A stretch of DNA of 56,172 bases, from contig NZ_FUZF01000027.1 of assembly GCF_900168125.1 (NCBI RefSeq), positions 1-56,172 on the forward strand. The letters are read 5' to 3'. Below, piece by piece: positions 7,787-15,891 of the stretch. The stretch's first letter is position 1; every line of letters starts with the position of its first letter. The DNA comes from Sphingobacterium nematocida (GTDB lineage Bacteria; Bacteroidota; Bacteroidia; Sphingobacteriales; Sphingobacteriaceae). Under the pieces are notes generated by a model. It saw only the letters and a program-made list of their open reading frames with translations. It made no database searches and was not told where the DNA came from. Made by a program: the position numbers and the translations under genes.

Positions 7787-8446
7787 TTAGCTTAATTCTG
7801 CCATAAGCTTATTGAACTCTTCGCGTAAGGTAGATAGTTCGGTCTCTAATGTGGCTACACGTTCTTCTAAAGCTTGTACCTGAGAGCTTGATCCTGTGGT
7901 GGTCGGTATTGAATTTGCCTCGTAGTCTTCTTCGTCAAATTCTCCAAAAAGGTGGATATATCGGGCTTCTTTCTGTCCAGGACGTTTGGCTAGGAGTCTG
8001 ACGTAAGGAGTTTCTTCTTCTGAAAGCTTGTTTAATAACTCTTGTACTTCATCCAGTGTTTCAAATTCATAAAGACGCCCTGAGTTAGAGTTGATCTCTC
8101 CTGCAGTGAGGGGACCTCTTAAGAATAATAGGCATAATGCTGCTAATTCGGCAGGAACTAAAGGGTACTGAATGGCTATGTTGTGTTTGTATTTGGTGAC
8201 ACGTGATCCTCCGCCTACAACAGTAGATACTAAGCCACGACGTTTTAAACCATCTAATGTGCTGATGATCGTGCTTTCGTCATAGTTGACTACAGGTTTG
8301 CGTGATGTTTTCTGGTTACAGGCTGCTTGAAGACTGTTGATGGTCATAGGGTAATATTCGGGGGTAGTTTTTGACTTTTCCAACAGGCATCCTAAGACGC
8401 GAATCTCTTCTGAGCTTAATTGAGGTAAAGTTTTTATTTCTTCCAT
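7787..8446 (-). CDS. YceH family protein (DUF480)
   Basis: Member of the UPF0502/YceH family: two winged-helix domains of unknown role. The conserved start LSSEEIRVLGCLLEKSKTTP is followed by YYPMTINSLQAACNQKTSRKP and the block YDESTIISTLDGLKRRGLV, all hallmark segments. Length 219 residues, close to E. coli YceH (215). The last 30 residues (VQALEERVATLETELSTLRE) form a short coiled coil. I chose the ATG at 8446, which gives the family start; the open frame continues 49 codons upstream into a palindromic noncoding element and should not be used. It precedes the YCF48-like gene by 7 bases. Confidence 0.9.
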   Translation of the reverse strand: MEEIKTLPQLSSEEIRVLGCLLEKSKTTPEYYPMTINSLQAACNQKTSRKPVVNYDESTIISTLDGLKRRGLVSTVVGGGSRVTKYKHNIAIQYPLVPAELAALCLLFLRGPLTAGEINSNSGRLYEFETLDEVQELLNKLSEEETPYVRLLAKRPGQKEARYIHLFGEFDEEDYEANSIPTTTGSSSQVQALEERVATLETELSTLREEFNKLMAELS

Positions 8447-8488
8447 TGTTGTATGTAAAGTATAATTGTTTTCTAAGATAGTAAACTT

Positions 8489-8807
8489 CTCGCTCAAGCC
8501 GCGAGTGGCTCTTACTTTTTTCCGTAAAAAGTAAGCAAAACTCATCGCTTCAAAGTTTTGCAACAACGTGTATCTATTCCTGCAGTTTTGCAAAACTTTG
8601 GAGGCGATAAAAGGAGAAAATGTAAGGGTTTTGCTTTAAATTGGTATTATCATAGAATTCTGAGGAATCACGAACTTCTAAAGTTTGGATATCTTCCTTT
8701 CCAAGCTTGTAGATTTAACTTCGTTGAGCGCTTCAGGCTTTTCTGTTTCTCTACGCTGCAACAGAGATGGGGAAGAAGTAAATAATTCCCTGAATTATTT
8801 ACTTCTT
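8489..8807. repeat. Palindrome-rich noncoding element, possible interspersed repeat
   Basis: The 391-base gap between the divergent yceH-like and deacetylase genes holds four nested or tandem hairpins. They are CTCGC/GCGAG (8489-8505); CTTACTTTTT/AAAAAGTAAG (8511-8535); a 20/21-base pair of arms around AAAGTTTTGCAA (8544-8563 with 8588-8608, one mismatch and one extra base); and a perfect 16-bp stem with a CCT loop (8773-8807). No open frame of coding character crosses it. Divergent genes do not need terminators here, so a mobile palindromic element (REP/MITE-like) is a better explanation than termination. Copy number in the genome is not visible. Confidence 0.5.
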
Positions 8808-8837
8808 TGTATTTTCGTGGGCTGAAAATATAACGAA

Positions 8838-9743
8838 TTGCTTAAAATCGCTCATCATACCAAATATGTTCACCCTGTGCGTGAGGGGCATCGCTTTCCG
8901 ATGTTGAAGTATGAACTGATTCCTGAGCAGCTCTGCTACGAGGGGCTGGTGTCCGCTGTTAATTTTTTTGAACCGGAGATGGTTGATTTTGAAACGGCAG
9001 CGCTGGTTCATGATGTGGACTATTTACGACGATTGTTTGATTTGACGTTGGATGCAAAGATGGTGCGACGCATAGGTTTTCCCTTGTCTCAGGAACTGGT
9101 GGAACGGGAGCGTTATTTGGTAGACGGTACCCTGAAATCTGCTTTGTTTGCGTTGGATTATGGTGTTTCCTTCAATGTGGCCGGTGGCACACATCATGCT
9201 GGACGTGATTTTGGAGAGGGTTTCTGTTTGATGAACGATCAGGCGATAGCGGCTGCTTACCTGTTGGAACAAGGATTGGCAACGCGTATTTTGATTATCG
9301 ACCTCGATGTACATCAAGGTAATGGTACGGCGCATATCTTTGAGGGAGTTTCTCCGGTTTATACTTTTTCGATGCATGGAGACAAGAATTTCCCTTTTAT
9401 CAAGGAACGTTCGGATAGAGATGTCGCGTTGGAAGATGGTATTACAGATGCCTTATATTTAAAGCTACTAAGCGACAATCTTGCCTTTCTTTTTGAAACG
9501 GTTAATCCTGATTTTGTTTTTTATCAATCAGGAGTAGATATCTTAGGCTCGGACAAGCTTGGGAAACTGAAGGTGTCTGCTGCTGGATGCCGAGAGCGAG
9601 ATAGGATGGTGTTGGAAAGCTGTAAGGTACATAAGGTTCCGGTACAGGTCAGCATGGGTGGTGGGTATTCGACACAGATTCGTGATATTGTCAATGCACA
9701 TGTCGAAACTTATCGGGTAGCAATTGATATTTTTAATTTTTAA
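8838..9743 (+). CDS. Histone deacetylase family protein
   Basis: Zinc-dependent amidohydrolase of the arginase/deacetylase fold; bacterial members remove acetyl groups from small amines or protein lysines. The catalytic set is complete: tandem His119-His120 in GGTHHAGRDFGEGFC, zinc ligands Asp157 and His159 in DLDVHQGNGT, Asp234 in SGVDILGSDKLG, and Tyr277 in MGGGY. 301 residues, normal for the short class. The start is a TTG (8838); the next ATG would remove the conserved strand IAHHTKYVHPVREGHRFP, so TTG is the better choice. It leads an apparent three-gene unit with the nucleoid-associated protein (23 bases on) and the DUF3810 gene. Substrate unknown. Confidence 0.88.
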   Translation: MLKIAHHTKYVHPVREGHRFPMLKYELIPEQLCYEGLVSAVNFFEPEMVDFETAALVHDVDYLRRLFDLTLDAKMVRRIGFPLSQELVERERYLVDGTLKSALFALDYGVSFNVAGGTHHAGRDFGEGFCLMNDQAIAAAYLLEQGLATRILIIDLDVHQGNGTAHIFEGVSPVYTFSMHGDKNFPFIKERSDRDVALEDGITDALYLKLLSDNLAFLFETVNPDFVFYQSGVDILGSDKLGKLKVSAAGCRERDRMVLESCKVHKVPVQVSMGGGYSTQIRDIVNAHVETYRVAIDIFNF

Positions 9744-9766
9744 CTTCTGACTTTTAATTTTATACT

Positions 9767-10828
9767 ATGTTTTTTTATCAAGATGCCTCTTTTGAAAACT
9801 TATCTATACATCACGTAGGTAATAAGACCAACGATGAATTTTATATATTATCCGAAGAGCCTGTGGATATTGCAGGAGATGAGGTTTTGCCGGATTTATT
9901 GATGCAATACTTCATGAAGCCTTTTGTCAAGGCGAATGAGGTATATCGTTTTTTTCATCCGAATGAGGAACTACAGCTTAATGAAGTGTATCACTTCAGT
10001 AAGAAATTTTTCGATAGAGAAATCGGTTTTCATGAATTTTCACAACAGGTGACCAAACATCTGTATGAGGTGTCTGAACATCCGAAAATTAAACCGGGTG
10101 AGGTGTATGTGGTTTCGTTGAAGAATGTGCAGATGGAAGGGGAGGATTGGAATGCTGTGGGGATCTTTAAGTCAGAGAATAAAGAAGCTTATTTGAAAGT
10201 ATATCCAGAGCAGGGGGGATTTCAGTTGAATTATGAACAGGAGGCCATCAATATCAATAAACTCGATAAAGGGGTTGTTATTGTCAATACGGAATCTGAG
10301 GAAGGGTTTAAAGTCCTTGTCGTGGATCAGACGAATCAGTCCGAAGCGGTGTATTGGAAAGATAATTTTCTGCAGCTTAAATCGAGAAATGATAATTATC
10401 AGCAGACCGGTAACCTGATGAAGGTGTATAAAAAATTTGTAAACGAGAAGCTGGATGAGGTTTTTGAGTTGGAAACTGCGGATAAGATAGATCTTTTGAA
10501 TCGATCTATGAATTATTTTAAGACCAAAGAGACGTTTGATAGTGCTGAGTTTGAAGAAGAGGTTATCGCTAATCCGCAGGCTGTCGGTTTGTTTAATGAG
10601 TACAAGCAGAATTTTGAGGATGAGTTCGATCTGCCGTTTCAGGCTAACTTTGAGATTGCTACACCCGCTGTAAAGAAAATGCAGTCTTCCTATAAATCGG
10701 TCATCAAGCTGGATAAGAATTTTCATGTTTATGTACATGGGAAACGGGAATATTTGGAACACGGGTATGATGAGGAGAAGGGGATGAACTACTATAAGTT
10801 GTATTACGAAAATGAGAGCGAAGGGTAA
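9767..10828 (+). CDS. Nucleoid-associated protein (NdpA/YejK-like)
   Basis: A 353-residue protein resembling the 37-kDa nucleoid-associated family (E. coli YejK). Family-like features are the start FENLSIHHVGNKTNDE, the acidic middle, and the final part VIKLDKNFHVYVHGKREYLEHGYDEEKGMNYYKLYY. YejK-type proteins associate with the spermidine nucleoid; their molecular role is unclear. The protein is rich in Glu and Lys and has no signal or membrane segment, which fits a cytoplasmic location. Its end overlaps the DUF3810 start by 17 bases, and it lies 23 bases after the deacetylase-like gene. The pairing of a deacetylase-fold enzyme and a nucleoid protein in one transcript is noteworthy. Confidence 0.8.
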   Translation: MFFYQDASFENLSIHHVGNKTNDEFYILSEEPVDIAGDEVLPDLLMQYFMKPFVKANEVYRFFHPNEELQLNEVYHFSKKFFDREIGFHEFSQQVTKHLYEVSEHPKIKPGEVYVVSLKNVQMEGEDWNAVGIFKSENKEAYLKVYPEQGGFQLNYEQEAININKLDKGVVIVNTESEEGFKVLVVDQTNQSEAVYWKDNFLQLKSRNDNYQQTGNLMKVYKKFVNEKLDEVFELETADKIDLLNRSMNYFKTKETFDSAEFEEEVIANPQAVGLFNEYKQNFEDEFDLPFQANFEIATPAVKKMQSSYKSVIKLDKNFHVYVHGKREYLEHGYDEEKGMNYYKLYYENESEG

Positions 10829-11939
10829 AAGAGAGAATAATACGCTGTATTATGTGCTAATTGGTATTTGTCTTTTTGTTCAGGTCTGTATGTTCTTTGT
10901 TAAGGATAGACCAGACTGGATAGAGCAATATTATTCCCAAACTTTTTATCCTGTATTTTCCTATTTGTCGATTTTACTCTTTTCTTGGGTGCCATTTAGT
11001 GTAGGGGATCTGCTCTATTTAGGAGTCGTGCTCATAACACTGTTGTTGTTAGTACGTATCACGATGTCGCTGTGGAAACGGATTTGGAAGGACGGGCTAA
11101 AATATAGTTTACAATTGGTAACTATGTTATGTGTGTTGTATACTTTCTTTTATGTCAACTGGGGACTTAACTATTTCAGATTGCCTGTAAGCCAGTCTTT
11201 AAATTTAGATGTACAGGGTACCCATGTTGACGATTATACGGAGGTCTTGGCCAAGTATATTGTTATGGCTAATAGACTTAGAGAGCAGTTAGATCTGGAG
11301 CACCAACCTCGATTGGGTGTAAAGATGGATCTAGAGGAGTATATCCGAAAAGATACTGTGTTTGGATCTTTTCTTTCCAAATCACAGGTGCATGCTAAAG
11401 AACCTGTATCGAGTAAATTGATTTCCTATTTTACAGTTTCTGGTTATTTTAATCCTTTTACGATGGAGGCTCATGTCAATCAAGAGATTCCTAATAGTTT
11501 ATATCCCTTTGTGTATGTGCACGAACTGGCGCATCAGATGGGGGTTGGATTTGAAGATGAGTGTAATTTTATTTCTTTTCGTATGTTGGTCGATCATAAA
11601 AACAGCTGGTATCGGTATGCTGCTTACTATGCGGCTATTCAGAGTCTCTTGAAGCCTCTTTCTAGAGATAAGGAGCAGATGGAACGACTGCGTAATATGC
11701 TGTCGGAGAAAGTACGTGCTGATTTTAAGGAGGAATATACCTTTTGGAAATCCAAACAAGGGTGGTTGAATGAGTTGTCAGGGATGTTTTATGATCAGTA
11801 TCTTCAACACAATAATCAACCAGAAGGTTTGGCCAGATACGATATGATGGCCCAGCTTATTGTAGCTTGGGAAAAACAACAAAGACATGAAATGTCTCAG
11901 GAAGAAAAAGAGAAGTTGTATGCTCCTCCCACTAGATGA
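10812..11939 (+). CDS. DUF3810 membrane zinc metalloprotease-like protein
   Basis: A 375-residue membrane protein of the DUF3810 family. Three hydrophobic segments occupy about 12-30, 43-75 and 94-115. They are followed by a soluble domain with the zinc-protease motif HELAHQ (His237, Glu238, His241) and a downstream Glu in GFEDECNFISF that could be the third ligand. Substrate and role are unknown. The start overlaps the nucleoid-associated gene by 17 bases, which points to coupling. The Arg/Lys-rich N terminus MRAKGKREN fits a cytoplasmic end. The gene ends in a hairpin shared with the convergent NUDIX gene. Confidence 0.8.
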   Translation: MRAKGKRENNTLYYVLIGICLFVQVCMFFVKDRPDWIEQYYSQTFYPVFSYLSILLFSWVPFSVGDLLYLGVVLITLLLLVRITMSLWKRIWKDGLKYSLQLVTMLCVLYTFFYVNWGLNYFRLPVSQSLNLDVQGTHVDDYTEVLAKYIVMANRLREQLDLEHQPRLGVKMDLEEYIRKDTVFGSFLSKSQVHAKEPVSSKLISYFTVSGYFNPFTMEAHVNQEIPNSLYPFVYVHELAHQMGVGFEDECNFISFRMLVDHKNSWYRYAAYYAAIQSLLKPLSRDKEQMERLRNMLSEKVRADFKEEYTFWKSKQGWLNELSGMFYDQYLQHNNQPEGLARYDMMAQLIVAWEKQQRHEMSQEEKEKLYAPPTR

Positions 11940-11962
11940 AGGAGGAGGGCATAGACCTCTTT
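11923..11962 (+). terminator. Terminator after the DUF3810 gene
   Basis: CTCCTCC (11923-11929) pairs with GGAGGAG (11941-11947) across an 11-base loop containing the stop codon; a T6 run follows at 11957-11962. The spacing between stem and T run is longer than ideal. It lies in the 24-base gap between two convergent genes. Confidence 0.45.
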
Positions 11963-11963
11963 T

Positions 11964-12566
11964 TTACTGTTTTTTTTGTTTTTTCTTTTTAATAGTATTC
12001 AATATTTCACTTATTAGGGGGTAGGTATTACGTTCCACCTTGTCTAATTCTTTTGCATTCAGCCAGATAGCTTCGGTAATATCCTCTTCTGTTTGTGGGA
12101 TTAATTTCGGAACCTTGTTCACGCCCATTTCATACCATTTCGTCTGTTTTAGTACAAATTTGCCACGCATGTAATAGGTATGATAAGTGGTAGCTATTTT
12201 AGGGCCTAGATAATTTACTTTAATTCCACATTCTTCCTCTACTTCACGTAGAGCTGCATCTTTCATTTTTTCAGACTCCTCTACTTTACCTTTGGGTAGA
12301 TCCCATTTGTCTAGCCTGTAGATGAAAAGGTAGTCTCCTTCACCATTCTTTACAAGTCCTCCCGCAGCATGAATGATTTTTACCTTCGTTAATATGTTTT
12401 TTAATACCTGATTAATATTGGGGTGGACATATAAGTAAGTTAAGTCATTGTTTTTCGTAATACTGTTGAAAAGTTTTTCTAGATCAATATCTTGTAAACC
12501 AATAGTTTGTACGGTCCCCTTGATAGAGGGGGCAAAATCTGCTAAAATTAGCAGGCTTTGGTTCAT
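11964..12566 (-). CDS. NUDIX hydrolase
   Basis: NUDIX pyrophosphohydrolase acting on nucleoside diphosphates linked to another moiety. The full Nudix box is present: G-x5-E-x7-REVEEECGI within PKGKVEESEKMKDAALREVE. The hydrolase domain covers about residues 65-190. The N-terminal 60 residues are an extra domain seen in Bacteroidota homologues. The C terminus is very lysine-rich (IKKKKQKKQ). I start at the ATG at 12566 (MNQSLLILADFAPS); the upstream ATG at 12590 would overlap the divergent pyrE start codon by two bases and is less likely. The substrate cannot be told from the sequence. Confidence 0.85.
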   Translation of the reverse strand: MNQSLLILADFAPSIKGTVQTIGLQDIDLEKLFNSITKNNDLTYLYVHPNINQVLKNILTKVKIIHAAGGLVKNGEGDYLFIYRLDKWDLPKGKVEESEKMKDAALREVEEECGIKVNYLGPKIATTYHTYYMRGKFVLKQTKWYEMGVNKVPKLIPQTEEDITEAIWLNAKELDKVERNTYPLISEILNTIKKKKQKKQ

Positions 12567-12588
12567 ATAAATTTTATAAATTTGTGCC

Positions 12589-13236
12589 ATGAATAATTTT
12601 AATGAGGTTGAACAAAAAGTTGCTGAATCCTTATTGCAAATTAAAGCAATAAAATTACAACCTAAAAGTCCTTTTACATGGGCTTCGGGGTGGAAGTCTC
12701 CAATTTACTGTGATAATCGTGTCGCATTATCACATCCGGCTATCCGTACGTACATACGTCAAAAGCTTTCTCAATTAATCCAAGAGGAGTTTGGATCTGT
12801 GGATATGATATCGGGTGTGGCAACTGCAGGGATACCTCAGGGTGTACTGGTAGCACAAGATTTAGGATTGCCTTTTACTTATGTGCGCAGTAGCGCTAAA
12901 GAGCATGGGCGTCAAAATTTGATCGAGGGAGAGGCTGTTTCAGGTCAACGTGTTGTTGTGATCGAAGATTTGGTCTCTACTGGGAAAAGTTCTCTACAAG
13001 CTGTAAAAGCTTTGCGTGATGCAGGTTGTAATGTAGTCGGTTTAGTGTCGATTTTTACATATGGTTTGGATATTGCTACTACTAATTTTGCTGAAGCGAA
13101 ATGTCCATTATTTAGTTTATGTGATTACAATGCACTTATTCATGTTGCGGTTGATAAAAGCTATGTTCTTGAAGCTGATATAGCAGTTTTGGAACAATGG
13201 CGTGTAGATCCAGCAAACTGGACACCGGAAGTTTAA
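12589..13236 (+). CDS. pyrE: Orotate phosphoribosyltransferase
   Basis: Converts orotate and PRPP to orotidine 5'-phosphate in pyrimidine synthesis. The 215-residue protein has the family start with SPFTWASGWKSPIYCDNR and the PRPP-binding loop VVVIEDLVSTGKSS (about 123-136). YVRSSAKEHGRQN supplies the catalytic flexible loop. Length and motifs are normal. It is divergent from the NUDIX gene with only 22 bases between start codons. TAAATTTG at 12577-12584 matches the Bacteroidota -7 box but is so close to the ATG that the mRNA would be nearly leaderless, and the upstream TTTG is 16 rather than 20 bases away, so that promoter is uncertain. Confidence 0.95.
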   Translation: MNNFNEVEQKVAESLLQIKAIKLQPKSPFTWASGWKSPIYCDNRVALSHPAIRTYIRQKLSQLIQEEFGSVDMISGVATAGIPQGVLVAQDLGLPFTYVRSSAKEHGRQNLIEGEAVSGQRVVVIEDLVSTGKSSLQAVKALRDAGCNVVGLVSIFTYGLDIATTNFAEAKCPLFSLCDYNALIHVAVDKSYVLEADIAVLEQWRVDPANWTPEV

Positions 13237-13253
13237 AAATAAAGTGAGACAGG

Positions 13254-13276
13254 TGATGAAAGTTTGACTTTCATCA
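13254..13276 (+). terminator. Hairpin after pyrE
   Basis: A perfect 9-bp stem (TGATGAAAG with CTTTCATCA) closes a 5-base loop 17 bases after the pyrE stop. Only a short A/T-rich tail follows, so termination would be weak; the next gene may be partly cotranscribed. Confidence 0.45.
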
Positions 13277-13329
13277 TATAAATAGACTTACGTCAGTTTC
13301 ATAATTTTAAAATATAAATCCTTAAAGAG

Positions 13330-13725
13330 ATGACTGTTATCCAGAACAATGTAATTGTAAATAAGCCTGTAGGTGATGTTTATGCCTTCTTGGCTGATTT
13401 GAACAACCATGAGCAGCTGATGCCGGAGAATATCTATAATTGGACATCTACTGTGGACGAAGCTCGTTTTACGATTAAAAATATGGCGAAACTAGCGCTG
13501 AGGATAAGTCAGAGAGTTGAGAATAAGGAGATTATTTGTGTGCCTTCTGAAGATGCTCCTTTCGAGATTCAATTAGCATGGAGATTGGAAGAGCAGGGGG
13601 GAGAGACTAAAGCTACGTTTGTGATCGAAGCACAGCTTAATATGATGATGAAGATGATGGCTTCGGGACCTTTGCAGAAGTTGGTGGATCATCAAGTTCA
13701 ACGGTTGAAAGAAACACTAGGATAA
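13330..13725 (+). CDS. SRPBCC (START-like) family protein
   Basis: A 131-residue cytoplasmic protein of the SRPBCC/polyketide-cyclase fold, which forms a hydrophobic ligand pocket. The family-like N-terminal strand-helix (VIVNKPVGDVYAFLADLNNHEQLMPE), the central strand LAWRLEEQGGETKATFVIEAQ and the long C-terminal helix (PLQKLVDHQVQRLKETLG) are recognisable. The ligand is unknown; many short Bacteroidota members are orphan proteins. It follows pyrE by 93 bases and is closed by a strong terminator. Confidence 0.75.
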   Translation: MTVIQNNVIVNKPVGDVYAFLADLNNHEQLMPENIYNWTSTVDEARFTIKNMAKLALRISQRVENKEIICVPSEDAPFEIQLAWRLEEQGGETKATFVIEAQLNMMMKMMASGPLQKLVDHQVQRLKETLG

Positions 13726-13747
13726 CGAAGATTATTTTATAAAAAAT

Positions 13748-13779
13748 AAAAAAGGGTAGATTTTTTCTACCCTTTTTTT
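13748..13779 (+). terminator. Rho-independent terminator after the SRPBCC gene
   Basis: The 13-base arms AAAAAAGGGTAGA (13748-13760) and TCTACCCTTTTTT (13766-13778) are exact complements around a T5 loop; the T run extends to 13779. This is a textbook intrinsic terminator 22 bases after the stop. Confidence 0.88.
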
Positions 13780-13859
13780 GTTTTCCAAAGATATTGAGAA
13801 AGGGGAAATCGTCGTAAAATTTTCGGTTTTGGTCCCTTTTTATTGACGAAGAACTGATA

Positions 13860-13887
13860 TTGTAACGATTTGGATTCAGTATTTTTG
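13860..13887 (+). promoter_or_regulatory. Possible promoter of the exonuclease-trxB operon
   Basis: TATTTTTG at 13880-13887 matches the Bacteroidota -7 box exactly. The nearest TTG (13860-13862) is 17 bases upstream, shorter than the usual 19-21, so only the -7 element is convincing. It follows a strong terminator and precedes the start codon by 30 bases. Confidence 0.4.
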
Positions 13888-13917
13888 TATATACAGATTT
13901 AGAATTATCTTTAGCCC

Positions 13918-14859
13918 ATGGAATTAAATTTGAGAAGACCGTTAGCCTTTTTTGACTTAGAAACTACAGGTGTAAATATTGCTACGGATAAGGTCGTTGA
14001 GATTGCTATTGTGAAAATATTGCCTGATGGAACTGAAGAGGTGTATACTAAAAAGGTTAATCCTGGGATTCCGATTCCTCCAGCTTCGTCTTTATTTCAT
14101 GGTATTTATGATGAAGATGTAAAAGATCTTCCAACTTTTAAAGAGTTAGCACAAGAAATCGCCGACTTTATAGGGGATGCGGATTTAGCGGGTTATAATT
14201 CTAATAAGTTTGATGTTCCGATGTTAATGGAAGAGTTTTTAGCTGCGGGTGTTAATTTTTCGTTGGAAGGACGTGCTTTTATTGACGTTCAAAATATTTT
14301 TCATCAGATGGAGCAGCGTACATTGAAGGCCGCTTATCGTTTTTATTGTGATAAATCCCTTGAGAATGCACATCAAGCTGAAGCGGATGTTCGTGCGACA
14401 TACGAGGTGTTGAAGGCTCAATTAGACAAGTATAACGGTATTGCTTTTGAGGATAAACATGGTGCTGTGTCCTATCCAGTTGTCAATGATGTAGAGGCGT
14501 TGCATACATTTACTAATCTTTCTAAGCCGGTTGATTTTGCGGGGCGTTTAGTTTATGATGAGGATGGAGAGGTTGCAATCAATTTTGGAAAGCATAAAGG
14601 GAAAAAAGTAACGGACATTTTTGATGTTGAACCGAGTTATTATGCTTGGATGCAAAATGGAGATTTTCCACGTTACACAAAGAAGGTATTAGAGAATATC
14701 TGGAATGCACATAAAACACAGAAGAAAGAAGCTAAAGGGAAAGAGGTTGCTGTAGGAAATGAAAATGTGAAGCGTGAGTTCAAGAAAAAGATAGATGAAC
14801 CCAGCAAGCCTATAACGACAGATATGCTAAAGGGTTTGCAGGATCGATTTGGGAAGTAA
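13918..14859 (+). CDS. DnaQ-like DEDDh 3'-5' exonuclease with C-terminal DUF3820-like domain
   Basis: Exonuclease of the DnaQ family. The N-terminal domain (about 8-175) shows ExoI FFDLETTG (Asp and Glu), ExoII NSNKFDVPML, and ExoIII HQAEADVRATYEV with the catalytic His and Asp, so it is a complete DEDDh active site. A second small domain (about 205-245) has INFGKHKGKKVTDI and SYYAWMQNGDFP, the pattern of the DUF3820 'putative quorum-sensing regulator' domain, common as a tail on Bacteroidota exonucleases. The last 65 residues are basic and low in complexity. It could be a proofreading subunit or a repair exonuclease; epsilon of the replicase is not assured. It is 17 bases ahead of trxB, one operon. 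Confidence 0.87.
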   Translation: MELNLRRPLAFFDLETTGVNIATDKVVEIAIVKILPDGTEEVYTKKVNPGIPIPPASSLFHGIYDEDVKDLPTFKELAQEIADFIGDADLAGYNSNKFDVPMLMEEFLAAGVNFSLEGRAFIDVQNIFHQMEQRTLKAAYRFYCDKSLENAHQAEADVRATYEVLKAQLDKYNGIAFEDKHGAVSYPVVNDVEALHTFTNLSKPVDFAGRLVYDEDGEVAINFGKHKGKKVTDIFDVEPSYYAWMQNGDFPRYTKKVLENIWNAHKTQKKEAKGKEVAVGNENVKREFKKKIDEPSKPITTDMLKGLQDRFGK

Positions 14860-14876
14860 TATAGAATAAAATATAG

Positions 14877-15839
14877 ATGAATACACAACAAGAGGTTGAA
14901 CACGTAAAGTGTCTGATCATTGGCTCAGGTCCAGCAGGATATACTGCAGCCATTTATGCGGCTCGTGCCGATTTGAAACCTGTAGTCTATACAGGTATAG
15001 TACCTGGCGGTCAGTTAACGCAGACTACTGAAGTAGATAACTTCCCTGGCTATCCAAATGGAATTACAGGCCCAGTAATGATGGAAGATTTACGTGCACA
15101 AGCTGAGCGTTTTGGTACCCAAGTGCGTTTTGGTTATGCTACTAAAGTAGACTTCTCTAAGGACGGCGGTGTACATAAAGTGGAAATCGATAATATTAAA
15201 ACGATCACTGCTGATACAGTTATTATTGCCACTGGTGCAACAGCTAAGTATTTGGGGTTACCATCAGAAGAAAAATATAATGGTTTTGGTGTTTCTGCAT
15301 GTGCTGTGTGCGATGGTTTCTTTTACAAGGGTCAGGATGTGGCGATTGTTGGAGCTGGAGATACAGCGGCTGAAGAAGCAACTTACTTGGCTAAACTATG
15401 TAATAAAGTGCATATGTTGGTACGTCGTGACGAGTTCCGTGCTTCAAAAGCGATGGTACACCGCGTAATGAACACTAAAAATATCGAGGTGCACTATAAC
15501 AGTGAGGCAGAAGAGATTTTAGGCGATGGACAGGTTGTGACTGGAGTTCGTGTAGTGAACAATCAGACTAAAGAAACAAAAGACTTAGACGTTATGGGAT
15601 TCTTCGTAGCGATCGGACACCAGCCAAATACCGAATTATTCAAAGGTGTTTTGGATATGGAAGAAAGTGGTTATTTGATTACTAAGCCAAATGTTACGGC
15701 TACCAATATACCAGGTGTATTTGCTTGTGGTGACGTACAGGATCATGTTTATCGTCAAGCTATTACAGCTGCAGGAACGGGATGTATGGCTGCCTTAGAA
15801 GCGGAACGCTATTTGGCTGCTAAGGAAGATGGCGAATAA
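14877..15839 (+). CDS. trxB: Thioredoxin-disulfide reductase
   Basis: Flavoprotein that reduces thioredoxin with NADPH. The 320-residue protein has the FAD-binding GSGPAGYTAA (about 14-23), the redox-active Cys142-x2-Cys145 in ACAVCDGFFYKG, the NADPH-binding GAGDTAAEEA, and the second FAD segment GVFACGDVQDHVYRQAITAAGTG near the end. It is of the low-molecular-weight class. It follows the DnaQ-like gene by 17 bases and ends in a strong terminator, so it is probably expressed together with the exonuclease. It is the only thioredoxin reductase in the window and would be the likely electron source for thioredoxin-like proteins such as the one at 46656, although that link is inferred. Confidence 0.96.
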   Translation: MNTQQEVEHVKCLIIGSGPAGYTAAIYAARADLKPVVYTGIVPGGQLTQTTEVDNFPGYPNGITGPVMMEDLRAQAERFGTQVRFGYATKVDFSKDGGVHKVEIDNIKTITADTVIIATGATAKYLGLPSEEKYNGFGVSACAVCDGFFYKGQDVAIVGAGDTAAEEATYLAKLCNKVHMLVRRDEFRASKAMVHRVMNTKNIEVHYNSEAEEILGDGQVVTGVRVVNNQTKETKDLDVMGFFVAIGHQPNTELFKGVLDMEESGYLITKPNVTATNIPGVFACGDVQDHVYRQAITAAGTGCMAALEAERYLAAKEDGE

Positions 15840-15856
15840 CAACTGTTTTTAAGTAC

Positions 15857-15885
15857 AAAAAAGGGGGTAGATTGCCCCTTTTTTT
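15857..15885. terminator. Bidirectional terminator between trxB and 15892
   Basis: AAAAAAGGGG (15857-15866) pairs with CCCCTTTTTT (15875-15884) around an 8-base loop. A and T runs on both sides allow it to stop trxB on the plus strand and the convergent minus-strand gene. Confidence 0.87.
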
Positions 15886-15891
15886 ATTGAT

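Noticed and set aside
8489..8807. CRISPR-like array
   Set aside because: The repeats are inverted, not direct, differ in length, and there are no regular spacers or cas genes.
10172..10762. 196-codon minus-strand frame inside the nucleoid-associated gene
   Set aside because: Extremely Ile/Leu-rich with odd composition; it is the complement of an acidic coding sequence, not a membrane protein gene.
12566..12590. NUDIX start at 12590
   Set aside because: It would overlap the divergent pyrE start codon; the ATG at 12566 gives a better N terminus and leaves space for control.
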